Assembly (NCBI RefSeq): GCF_009712225.1
Contig: NZ_WASP01000006.1
Location: 286,438 to 350,437 of the forward strand
Source of the DNA: Desulfovibrio sp.
Lineage (GTDB): Bacteria; Desulfobacterota; Desulfovibrionia; Desulfovibrionales; Desulfovibrionaceae
Direction of reading: 5' to 3'
DNA: 64,000 nt
In this document: positions 36,503 through 43,474 of the stretch, in pieces
How positions within the stretch are numbered: the stretch's first letter is position 1
Layout: the number at the start of each line of letters is the position of its first letter
Made by a program: the position numbers and the translations under genes
Notes under the pieces: model-generated
Told to the model about the DNA's origin: nothing
The model's input: the letters and a program-made list of their open reading frames with translations, nothing else
Databases searched by the model: none

Positions 36503-37543
36503 ATGACCGCCAACTCTGTTGAAAAGCATATTCTGAGCATCGTTTGCAGCGTTTTTGACGCCTATTCTGTGGTTCTTTTTTTGCCGGATGAAGAAGGCGA
36601 GGCCCACCACCTTTCGGCGGCCTTCAGCCTGGGCGAAAAAATTGCCACCAACGCTTCGGTGCTGCCTGGCAAGGGCCTTGTAGGCTGGATCATCCGTAAC
36701 CGACAGCCACTGCTTGTACCCAATTTTGATCAGCGCCAGAGCAACCTTGGCTATTACACCGGCGGTGAAGAAGCCAATATCAAGGCCTTTATGGGCTGCC
36801 CCGTACCCACGGGCGGTGCGCTGTGCGTTGACAGCAAGCGCCAGTACTCTTTTTCGGACAAAGACCACAAGATTCTGCAGATGTTTGCCGAGCTTATCTC
36901 GCGCCAGCAGGGTTCTGCTGGCCGCCAGGAGCTTGCGGGCGATATTCCGCGTTATTTTGCAGAGCTGTCAGTCATTCAGGACCTGCGTTTTCGCTACAAG
37001 CGCTGGCCGCAATTTTTGCAAAACTACCTGCGCATCATGGTTGAGGCCACCGGCTTTGACTACTGCGCCTTTGCCTCGGTGGACGAACCCGGCGAAACCT
37101 ACTGCGTGGAGAGCGAGTCTGCCCGCCTGCTGCTGACTGGGGATGAGCCGCTTATTCTGCCCATGGGCAGCGGCATTACTGGTTGGGTTTTCCGCAACGA
37201 CCAGCCTGTTATTGCAGAAGGCATAGAAGGCGCGCCCGCAGCCGTGCTGTTTGGCAAGCTGCCCGACATGCCCGATTTTCAGGCGGCCATCTGCATGCCG
37301 GTTATGGTCAACAAGAGCACGCGCGGCGTGCTCTGCCTTGCGCATACCAATCCCCGCCAGATAGACGAATCGCTGCGTAGCTTTGTGCGCCAGTCTGTTG
37401 ACCATCTGGCCCTGTTTCTGGAAAATCTGTATCTCAAGATGCGGCTTAGGACCATGTTGCCCAGAGCGCGGGTACACAGTGAAGGTCCTCAGGCATATGA
37501 CCCCGACACTGCGCCCGTGCCGCCTTCTTCAAAAGAATACTGA
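36503..37543 (+). CDS. Double GAF-domain protein next to mreB
   Basis: The protein has 346 residues from the ATG at 36503. A GTG six bases earlier is possible and neither has a clear Shine-Dalgarno. Two GAF domains are visible, each with the GxGLVGWI/GSGITGWVF signature (PGKGLVGWIIRNRQPLLVP near 54 and MGSGITGWVFRNDQPVIAE near 222). There is no output domain, kinase or helix-turn-helix, so it may act by binding a ligand and a partner. Its TGA lies two bases before the mreB ATG, so the two are co-translated. The upstream 274-base region is the divergent promoter region shared with the 573-residue gene. Confidence 0.83.
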   Translation: MTANSVEKHILSIVCSVFDAYSVVLFLPDEEGEAHHLSAAFSLGEKIATNASVLPGKGLVGWIIRNRQPLLVPNFDQRQSNLGYYTGGEEANIKAFMGCPVPTGGALCVDSKRQYSFSDKDHKILQMFAELISRQQGSAGRQELAGDIPRYFAELSVIQDLRFRYKRWPQFLQNYLRIMVEATGFDYCAFASVDEPGETYCVESESARLLLTGDEPLILPMGSGITGWVFRNDQPVIAEGIEGAPAAVLFGKLPDMPDFQAAICMPVMVNKSTRGVLCLAHTNPRQIDESLRSFVRQSVDHLALFLENLYLKMRLRTMLPRARVHSEGPQAYDPDTAPVPPSSKEY

Positions 37544-37545
37544 GT

Positions 37546-38571
37546 ATGATGTTACGGCGTTTTTTCAGATTCTTGTCAAAAGACATTGCCATGGATCTTG
37601 GCACTGCCAACACCCTGCTTTACACCAGGGCGCATGGTATTGTGATCAACGAACCCTCGGTGGTGGCCATTGATACGCACAAGAATTCTGTTCTCGCCGT
37701 CGGGGCGTCCGCCAAGGAATACCTTGGTCGTACGCCCCAGCGCATCAAAGCCGTGCGCCCCATGAAAGACGGCGTTATCGCCGACTTTGACATCACCCGC
37801 GAAATGATCTCGTACTTTGTGCGCAAGGCCATCACCGGCATGCGTCTGGTCAAGCCCTCCATGGTCATCTGCATTCCTACGGGCATTACCCAGGTGGAAA
37901 AACGCGCGGTCATCGACTCGGCCATCATGGCGGGCGCGGCAGATGTTGCCATGGTCGAGGAACCCATGGCGGCGGCCATTGGCGCAGATTTGCCAATTCA
38001 TGAGCCCTTGGGCAACCTGGTGCTCGATATTGGCGGCGGCACAAGCGAGGTGGCCATTATTACCATGGCAGGCATAGCCAATGCGCAGTCTGTGCGTGTG
38101 GCGGGTGATGCCATGAACATGGCGGTGCAGCGTTACATGCGCGATGTTTTTCGCATGGAAGTTGGCGACAACACGGCGGAAAATGTCAAAAAAATTCTTG
38201 GTTCGGCCATGCCCATGCCCAATGCGCCAGTGCTTGAGGTTTCGGGCAAGGATCTGGTGCGCGGAGCGCCCCGCGTGGTAAAGGTTACAGAGGGGCACGT
38301 GCGCGAGGCCCTGCGTGAGCCCGTGCTTGCCATACTGGGCGCGGTAATGCGCGCGCTGGAAAAAACGCCGCCCGAGCTGGCGGCCGATATTTACCGCAAC
38401 GGCATGCTCATGGCGGGCGGCGGCTCGCTGCTCAAGGGGCTGGACCAGTTTATTGCCCGCGAGACGCGCCTCAAGGTCTTTGTGGACAAAGACCCGCTCA
38501 CGACCGTGCTGCGCGGCACTGCGCGGGCCATGCTGGACAGGCAGCTGTACCACTCCGTTTTTATCAACTAG
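37546..38571 (+). CDS. mreB: Rod-shape protein MreB
   Basis: The 341-residue actin homologue has the phosphate-1 loop DLGTANTLLY, phosphate-2 DIGGGTSEV and the adenosine motif MAGGGSLLKG. It starts with the amphipathic LRRFFRFLS that anchors MreB filaments to the inner membrane. MreB directs lateral wall synthesis in rod or curved cells. The ATG at 37546 or the adjacent one at 37549 could be used. Unusually for MreB, no mreC/mreD follow. Instead a 285-base gap leads to suhB, and a double GAF protein is encoded immediately upstream. Confidence 0.95.
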   Translation: MMLRRFFRFLSKDIAMDLGTANTLLYTRAHGIVINEPSVVAIDTHKNSVLAVGASAKEYLGRTPQRIKAVRPMKDGVIADFDITREMISYFVRKAITGMRLVKPSMVICIPTGITQVEKRAVIDSAIMAGAADVAMVEEPMAAAIGADLPIHEPLGNLVLDIGGGTSEVAIITMAGIANAQSVRVAGDAMNMAVQRYMRDVFRMEVGDNTAENVKKILGSAMPMPNAPVLEVSGKDLVRGAPRVVKVTEGHVREALREPVLAILGAVMRALEKTPPELAADIYRNGMLMAGGGSLLKGLDQFIARETRLKVFVDKDPLTTVLRGTARAMLDRQLYHSVFIN

Positions 38572-38856
38572 CCCTTTGCCCGTATTGTTCTTTTGCCGTC
38601 TGGCTGCGTTAAAAGTCTTTTTTGCTGTGGTCGGGTACCGTAAGCCTGCGTTTCCTTCGAAAAAAGGCTTGTCTGCCTTGCCAGAGAACAAAACTACAAC
38701 ATGTTTAGCCAGATGAAATGGTAACTCTTCGGTCACCCCACGGGCGTCTGCCAGCAGGGCGTGTCAATCCATCTTTCAGACCACTGCCCGCTGCGGGGTA
38801 ACAGCCCTGCGGCATCTGCGCGTTGCGGGCATGCCGTTGCGCGCAAAGGAATAGCC

Positions 38857-39648
38857 ATGTTTTCATCACAGAGCATCTTGCAAGACTGCATGGAAATTGT
38901 TCGCCAGAGCGGCGACATCATACGCGAGCACTGGGCCAAGCCCAGCAATGTGCGCCACAAGGGTCGCATTGATCTGGTCACCCAGACCGATCTGGCTGTG
39001 GAAGCCTTTTTGAAGGAAAAGCTTGCCGACCTCGTGCCCGGCGCGGTTTTTATGGCCGAGGAAAGCAGCCAGAGCGAGCGCGAGCCCGATGGCCTGTGCT
39101 GGATTATCGATCCGGTGGACGGCACGACCAACTTTGTGCACCGCATTCCGCAGGTGGCAACCTCGGTGGCGCTGTGGAACAAGGATCATGTGGAATTTGG
39201 CGTGGTCAACATTCCCATGATGAACGAGTGCTTCAGCGCCCAGCGCGGGCAGGGGGCCTTTCTGAACGGCAAGCCCATAGAGGTGAGCAAGGCCGAACCC
39301 ATGGGCAATGCCCTTGTGGCCACGGGTTTTCCCTACGATTTTACGGGGCGGCTTGAAAGGATACTTGAGCGCCTTGCCATCATGCTGCCCAAGAGCCAGG
39401 GCATGCGGCGCATGGGTGCTGCTGCCGTGGATATGGCTTATGTGGCCTGCGGCAGGGTAGACATGTTTTATGAAGAAGGGCTTAAGCCGTGGGATTTTGC
39501 CGCTGGCCTGCTGCTGGTGGAAGAAGCGGGCGGCAGGGTAACCAACATGCGCGGCGAGCCCCTGCGTTTTGGCGACGTACTGCTTGCCTCCAACGGGCTG
39601 GTGCACGCTGAAGCCGTTGAGCTGCTTGGCCCCACAGACGTATCATAG
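38857..39648 (+). CDS. suhB: Inositol monophosphatase family protein (SuhB-like)
   Basis: The protein has 263 residues from the ATG at 38857, with AAGGA upstream. The lithium-sensitive phosphatase motifs are intact: EE in MAEESSQS, DPVDGTTNF and the C-terminal WDFAAGLLLVEEAGG. It removes phosphate from inositol phosphates or related sugars and nucleotides. SuhB also acts in rRNA transcription in E. coli, which cannot be judged here. It is convergent with the Nudix gene, with an 18-base gap and no hairpin between them. The 285 bases before it contain nothing I recognise. Confidence 0.9.
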   Translation: MFSSQSILQDCMEIVRQSGDIIREHWAKPSNVRHKGRIDLVTQTDLAVEAFLKEKLADLVPGAVFMAEESSQSEREPDGLCWIIDPVDGTTNFVHRIPQVATSVALWNKDHVEFGVVNIPMMNECFSAQRGQGAFLNGKPIEVSKAEPMGNALVATGFPYDFTGRLERILERLAIMLPKSQGMRRMGAAAVDMAYVACGRVDMFYEEGLKPWDFAAGLLLVEEAGGRVTNMRGEPLRFGDVLLASNGLVHAEAVELLGPTDVS

Positions 39649-39666
39649 GGGGCAAATGGCTCGCGG

Positions 39667-40182
39667 TCAGCGCGGGCGCACGAGCCCTGCCTGCACAACC
39701 GTGCGCAAAAAGGGCGACAGCAGCTCGCCAAAGTGCGTGCCGATGCCACGCAGCTCGTCGTAGTCGACCAGCATGTGGCGGTCGGGATCGCGCACCACAG
39801 CCGATGCCAGCGATACTGGCATGCGCCCCTCATAAAGTTCAACAAAGGCATTAAAGCTTTCTGGCCCCGGGGCGGAGACACCCAGCGGCAGGATGCGGCC
39901 ATCATGGCCCCAGTCTTCAAAAAAAAGCTGTTGTGCCCTGCGTTCGCTCGACTGACCGGCCAGCAGGCGGCCAAAGGATGAAATGCCCCAGCCAAGCCCC
40001 GGCCTGTGGGTGAGCAGGGCGCGGCCCAGACGGTCGCGCACAAGCAGACCTACCGCCCTGTGGTGCAGGCCCTGCCGCAGTACATCTTCCTTGCGCATGA
40101 CGCACAGGGGCGTGTTGTTTTTGTCCACAACCTCCAGCAGATCGGGAGTGTTGTTCAATGAAGGATAGAGGCTGATTTCCAT
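39667..40182 (-). CDS. Nudix-fold protein with degenerate Nudix box
   Basis: The 171-residue protein resembles isopentenyl-diphosphate isomerase-type and YfcD-type Nudix proteins. It has the start DLLEVVDKNNTPLCVMRKEDV followed by HHRAVGLLVRD and a Gly-Trp-Gly segment. The Nudix box aligns with FGRLLAGQSSERRAQQLFFE, but the residues expected as E, R-E and E-E are Q, Q-L and E-D. Metal-dependent hydrolysis is therefore doubtful. The ATG at 40182 overlaps the divergent rimI ATG by two bases. Because that start follows GGAAG and begins where homology begins, it looks genuine. Confidence 0.78.
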   Translation of the reverse strand: MEISLYPSLNNTPDLLEVVDKNNTPLCVMRKEDVLRQGLHHRAVGLLVRDRLGRALLTHRPGLGWGISSFGRLLAGQSSERRAQQLFFEDWGHDGRILPLGVSAPGPESFNAFVELYEGRMPVSLASAVVRDPDRHMLVDYDELRGIGTHFGELLSPFLRTVVQAGLVRPR

Positions 40183-40639
40183 GAGAGCTTCCACAGAGCG
40201 CGACGAACGCCTCCAGATGCTGGGGCCGCAGCATGCCGCCGCCATGTACGATATTGAGCGCCAGTGTTTTCCCCTGCCCTGGTCAGAAGAGCAGTGCGCG
40301 GCTGCCTTTGGGCAAAAGGCGTTTTCAGCCCTTGGGCTGTTCCGCGATGAGGCGCTGATTGGCTATATATCAGTATATCACACGCTCGATGAACTGGAAA
40401 TACTCAATCTGGCAGTGTTGCCGAACGAGCGGCGGCGCGGCTATGGACGGCGTATTTTGGGCGTGGTCTTGCGCCTTGCGCGTAAAATGGCTATTAGTAA
40501 AATCTTGCTTGAAGTAAGGGTGGGCAACAAGCCCGCCATTTGTCTGTATGAAAGTTGCGGCTTCAAGCGGGAGGGCGTTCGCAAAAAGTATTATACCGAT
40601 ACTGGCGAAGACGCTCTTATCTATCTTTGTTCCATCTGA
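40181..40639 (+). CDS. rimI: Ribosomal-protein-alanine acetyltransferase RimI-type
   Basis: This 152-residue GNAT protein has the acetyl-CoA loop PNERRRGYGRRIL and the RimI-type end KPAICLYESCGFKREGVRKKYY. RimI acetylates the N-terminal Ala of ribosomal protein S18 and possibly other proteins. The ATG overlaps the start of the divergent Nudix gene, so the promoter of each must lie inside the other coding region or be very compact. tpiA follows 14 bases after the stop, which suggests co-transcription. Confidence 0.88.
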   Translation: MRASTERDERLQMLGPQHAAAMYDIERQCFPLPWSEEQCAAAFGQKAFSALGLFRDEALIGYISVYHTLDELEILNLAVLPNERRRGYGRRILGVVLRLARKMAISKILLEVRVGNKPAICLYESCGFKREGVRKKYYTDTGEDALIYLCSI

Positions 40640-40653
40640 TATTTGGGGAAGCC

Positions 40654-41418
40654 ATGCAAAAGATATTTGCCGCCAACTGGAAGATGTATAAAACCCGCGC
40701 CCAGGCCAGCCAGGGCGCAGGTGAACTGGCCAGCGGCCTTGGTCAGCTGCCAGCTGGGCACGAAGTTGTTGTTTTTGCGCCTTTCACCAGCATCAGCTGC
40801 GTGGCAGACGCCTTTAACGGCAAGCCCGTCCTTTCTGCCGGCGGACAAAACTGCTACCCGGCGGAAGAAGGCGCGTTTACGGGCGAGACCTCGCCCGCCA
40901 TGCTGCGCGATGCTGGCGCCAGCTGGGTGCTCACCGGGCATTCCGAACGCCGCCACATCATGGGCGAGGACGATGCCCTGGTGGCCCGCAAAACCATTTT
41001 TGCCCTTGAACACGGCCTGAATGTGCTGCTGTGCATTGGCGAAACCCTTGATGAGCGTGAGGCCGGAAAACTCAATGCCGTGCTTGAGAAGCAGCTTTCT
41101 GCCGTTTTTTCGGCCATGCCCGGGAACCTGCGCGGCGATGCCCTGGTGGGCAGGCTGGCCGTGGGCTACGAACCCGTGTGGGCCATCGGCACGGGCAAGG
41201 TTGCCGGGCCGGAAGAAGTGCTTGATGCCCACGCCGTAACGCGGGCACTGCTGCAAAAACTTGTGGGTGAAACCGCAAACCGGCTGCCCATTCTGTATGG
41301 CGGCAGCGTGAAGCCAAACAATGCCGCAGGGCTTATGGCCCTTGACAATGTGGATGGCCTTCTGGTAGGTGGAGCGTCTTTAGAAGCAAAAAGCTTCTTA
41401 CAAATTATCGGGGCCTAA
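40654..41418 (+). CDS. tpiA: Triosephosphate isomerase
   Basis: The protein has 254 residues from the ATG at 40654, with GGGGAA upstream. Its catalytic residues are Lys in AANWKMYK, His in LTGHSERR and Glu in AVGYEPVWAIGTG, with the phosphate loop YGGSVKPNN. It interconverts dihydroxyacetone phosphate and glyceraldehyde 3-phosphate in glycolysis and gluconeogenesis. secG follows 51 bases after the stop, the classic tpiA-secG order. Confidence 0.97.
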   Translation: MQKIFAANWKMYKTRAQASQGAGELASGLGQLPAGHEVVVFAPFTSISCVADAFNGKPVLSAGGQNCYPAEEGAFTGETSPAMLRDAGASWVLTGHSERRHIMGEDDALVARKTIFALEHGLNVLLCIGETLDEREAGKLNAVLEKQLSAVFSAMPGNLRGDALVGRLAVGYEPVWAIGTGKVAGPEEVLDAHAVTRALLQKLVGETANRLPILYGGSVKPNNAAGLMALDNVDGLLVGGASLEAKSFLQIIGA

Positions 41419-41469
41419 CCCCACTTCGGGCGCGCCATCGGGCAGTGGCCGGACGGCGAGGAGGAATTC

Positions 41470-41856
41470 GTGCAGACTCTCATTCTTACGCTGCATATCA
41501 TTGTGTGCGTGTTGCTGGTTATTCTTGTGCTGCTTCAGGCGGGCAAGGAAGGCATGGGCGTGATTTTTGGCGGTGGCAACAGCTCTGTTTTCGGTAGCGG
41601 CGGCGCGGGCGGCATTCTTGCCAAGCTTACCGCTTTGCTGGCCGTGATCTTTGTCATCACTTCCATCAGCTACACCATGGTGACCAGCTCGCGTCCTTCC
41701 AGTCAGTCTACGATTCTTGACGTCAAGATTGAAGAGCCTGCTGCTCCCCGGCCCGCAGCCCCCGCCGTTAAGCCCGGCGCGGATGCAACCCAGGCCCCTG
41801 TGGCGGCTCCTGCCGCCCCTGCCGAGCAGAAAGCCACGGCGCCTGCGGCCCAATAA
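41470..41856 (+). CDS. secG: Protein-export membrane protein SecG
   Basis: This 128-residue protein starts at a GTG with a strong GAGGAGG six bases upstream. It has two membrane helices (about 3-23 and 52-72) flanking the conserved loop QAGKEGMGVIFGGGNSSVFG. It is a small SecYEG subunit that assists preprotein translocation. A Pro/Ala-rich tail (about 85-128) extends beyond the typical SecG end. A terminator follows directly. Confidence 0.95.
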   Translation: MQTLILTLHIIVCVLLVILVLLQAGKEGMGVIFGGGNSSVFGSGGAGGILAKLTALLAVIFVITSISYTMVTSSRPSSQSTILDVKIEEPAAPRPAAPAVKPGADATQAPVAAPAAPAEQKATAPAAQ

Positions 41857-41878
41857 CCGCAGCACTCGTTTACTGTCA

Positions 41879-41907
41879 AAGCCGCGGCCTGTGCTGCGGC
41901 TTTTTTT
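41879..41907 (+). terminator. Rho-independent terminator after secG
   Basis: AAGCCGC pairs with GCGGCTT and seven T follow, 23 bases after the secG stop. Confidence 0.92.
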
Positions 41908-41935
41908 ATTAGCTTAACCGAAGGGTGGGGCTGTG

Positions 41936-42997
41936 ATGTCTGATGCAGACGCTTTTGGTGCAAATCCGTTCCGCACACTCAATACCAAGCAGTTTCCTGA
42001 AAAGCAGAAACAGGGCGGCACACAGCGCAAGCCAGTGCACCAGGGCCATGGCAAGCGCGTGATTGCCGCGTCTGCCGCTGTGCAGAATGTTGAGGTTTCG
42101 GATGAAGACAGCGAGCTGTTCTTGAACGCTGTCAGCAGTGTTAAGCCCACCAAGGGGGCAGGTTCCAAGAAATCTGGCGCTTCCAAGGGGTTTTCGATCG
42201 AAGAGCACGGGGCGTTGACCAGCATGGCTGACGCCCTGGGAGAAGAACGCGGCAAGGGCAAAACGGGCGCGGCCGGTAAGGGCAAGGCTGGCTCTGCTGC
42301 ATCCGGCGCTGCCCCATCAAATGCATCCCCCAGCGCGCCACAGGCCAAGCAGGTCAGGGATGTCAAAAAAGCCCAGTCCGCAGCCTCCACACCGGAGGAG
42401 TATTTTGCCGCCCAGAGCGATCTGGACGATGAAACTGCCGCCTTTTTGACCGCCATGGGTTCTGTTAGCCCGCTTACGGGCAGTGGACGCGATGTGGCCC
42501 CCGAACCAGCGACAGCCACACCGCCGCCTCACGCCGATACGAGCCTGCAGGACTTTTTGGACGGCAAGCTTGAGTTTGCCCTGAGCTTTACGGACGAATA
42601 CCTTGAAGGCCATGTTGTGGGCCTTGACCAGATGATTCTCAACAAGCTGCGCGCAGGTGGGCTGAGCCCGGAGGCACACCTTGACCTGCACGGCCTCAAC
42701 GCCATGCAGGCCTTTGAGGCGCTGCGCGGCTTTTTCAAGGGCAGCTGGTACAAGGGCCTGCGTACGGTACTGGTGGTGCCGGGGCGTGGCCGCAATTCGC
42801 CAGACGGTTTTGGCATTCTGCGCGAAAAGCTGCAAAGCTGGCTGACGCAGGACCCCTTCAAGCGGGTGGTGCTGGCTTTTTGCACTGCCCAGCCGCACGA
42901 CGGCGGCCCCGGCAGCGTGTATGTGCTGCTGCGCAAATACCGCAAGAAAGGCCGCATTTACTGGGAAAGAATGCCAGCGGATTCTGACCTGTATTAG
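41936..42997 (+). CDS. Smr-domain protein
   Basis: The protein has 353 residues from the ATG at 41936, with GGTGGGG upstream. A GTG directly before it is less likely. The first 210 residues are low-complexity Ala/Lys/Ser/Gly. The C-terminal part (about 230-345) is an Smr domain, with HLDLHGLNAMQA, VVPGRGRNSPDG and GGPGSVYVLLRK. Smr domains nick DNA or cleave RNA and are found in MutS2 and stand-alone proteins. Here it is not attached to MutS2, and mutS itself lies on the other strand downstream. A terminator follows. Confidence 0.88.
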   Translation: MSDADAFGANPFRTLNTKQFPEKQKQGGTQRKPVHQGHGKRVIAASAAVQNVEVSDEDSELFLNAVSSVKPTKGAGSKKSGASKGFSIEEHGALTSMADALGEERGKGKTGAAGKGKAGSAASGAAPSNASPSAPQAKQVRDVKKAQSAASTPEEYFAAQSDLDDETAAFLTAMGSVSPLTGSGRDVAPEPATATPPPHADTSLQDFLDGKLEFALSFTDEYLEGHVVGLDQMILNKLRAGGLSPEAHLDLHGLNAMQAFEALRGFFKGSWYKGLRTVLVVPGRGRNSPDGFGILREKLQSWLTQDPFKRVVLAFCTAQPHDGGPGSVYVLLRKYRKKGRIYWERMPADSDLY

Positions 42998-43011
42998 CAT
43001 CTGAAAATGAG

Positions 43012-43038
43012 AATGGCCGGGGTTTCCCGGCCATTTTG
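43012..43038 (+). terminator. Terminator after the Smr gene
   Basis: AATGGCCGGG pairs perfectly with CCCGGCCATT (four-base loop), followed by the moderately T-rich TTGCTTTT. It may also serve the convergent DUF1992-mutS operon. Confidence 0.8.
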
Positions 43039-43069
43039 CTTTTATGGGTGGCGAAGGTTTTTGTCGCTC

Positions 43070-43474
43070 TCAGCCCGCCTTGCGCGTAATGAATGAAAGT
43101 CTGTCCAGCAGGCGGTCGTAGTAGGGATCGTCCTGCTCCAGATGTAAGGGGCGTTGAAAGCGCATCTTGGCCTGCGTAACCATAAAGCGCACCCTTTGCA
43201 TCTGGCGCACGCGCTCCTGCTCGTCCTCGCAGTGCTCAAGCAGGTCAACCAGCCGGTTGATCTCCTTGCGTTCTTCAAGCTCTGGGGGCAGGCAGCCCGC
43301 ATTGCGCAAAATTTTGTAGGCCATGCGCATGTCTTCCGGCACGTGGCTCAGATCTTCAAGTTCCATCGGTTTGCCAGCACCAGGCAGATTGTCAAATAGT
43401 CCCTTCGACTGGGCTTCCTCAATGCGGCGTTCTGCCACCAGCTGGATCACAGACCAGGGATTAGCTTCACTCAT
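43070..43474 (-). CDS. DUF1992 (DnaJ-C28-like) protein
   Basis: The protein has 134 residues from the ATG at 43474. It matches the DUF1992 pattern: VAERRIEEAQSKGLFDNLPG, then GKPMELEDLSHVPEDMRMAYKILRNAG. This family is widespread and uncharacterised, and eukaryotic relatives carry a J domain that is missing here. The start lies eight bases inside the mutS end, so it is coupled to mutS. The last residues are basic. Confidence 0.85.
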   Translation of the reverse strand: MSEANPWSVIQLVAERRIEEAQSKGLFDNLPGAGKPMELEDLSHVPEDMRMAYKILRNAGCLPPELEERKEINRLVDLLEHCEDEQERVRQMQRVRFMVTQAKMRFQRPLHLEQDDPYYDRLLDRLSFITRKAG

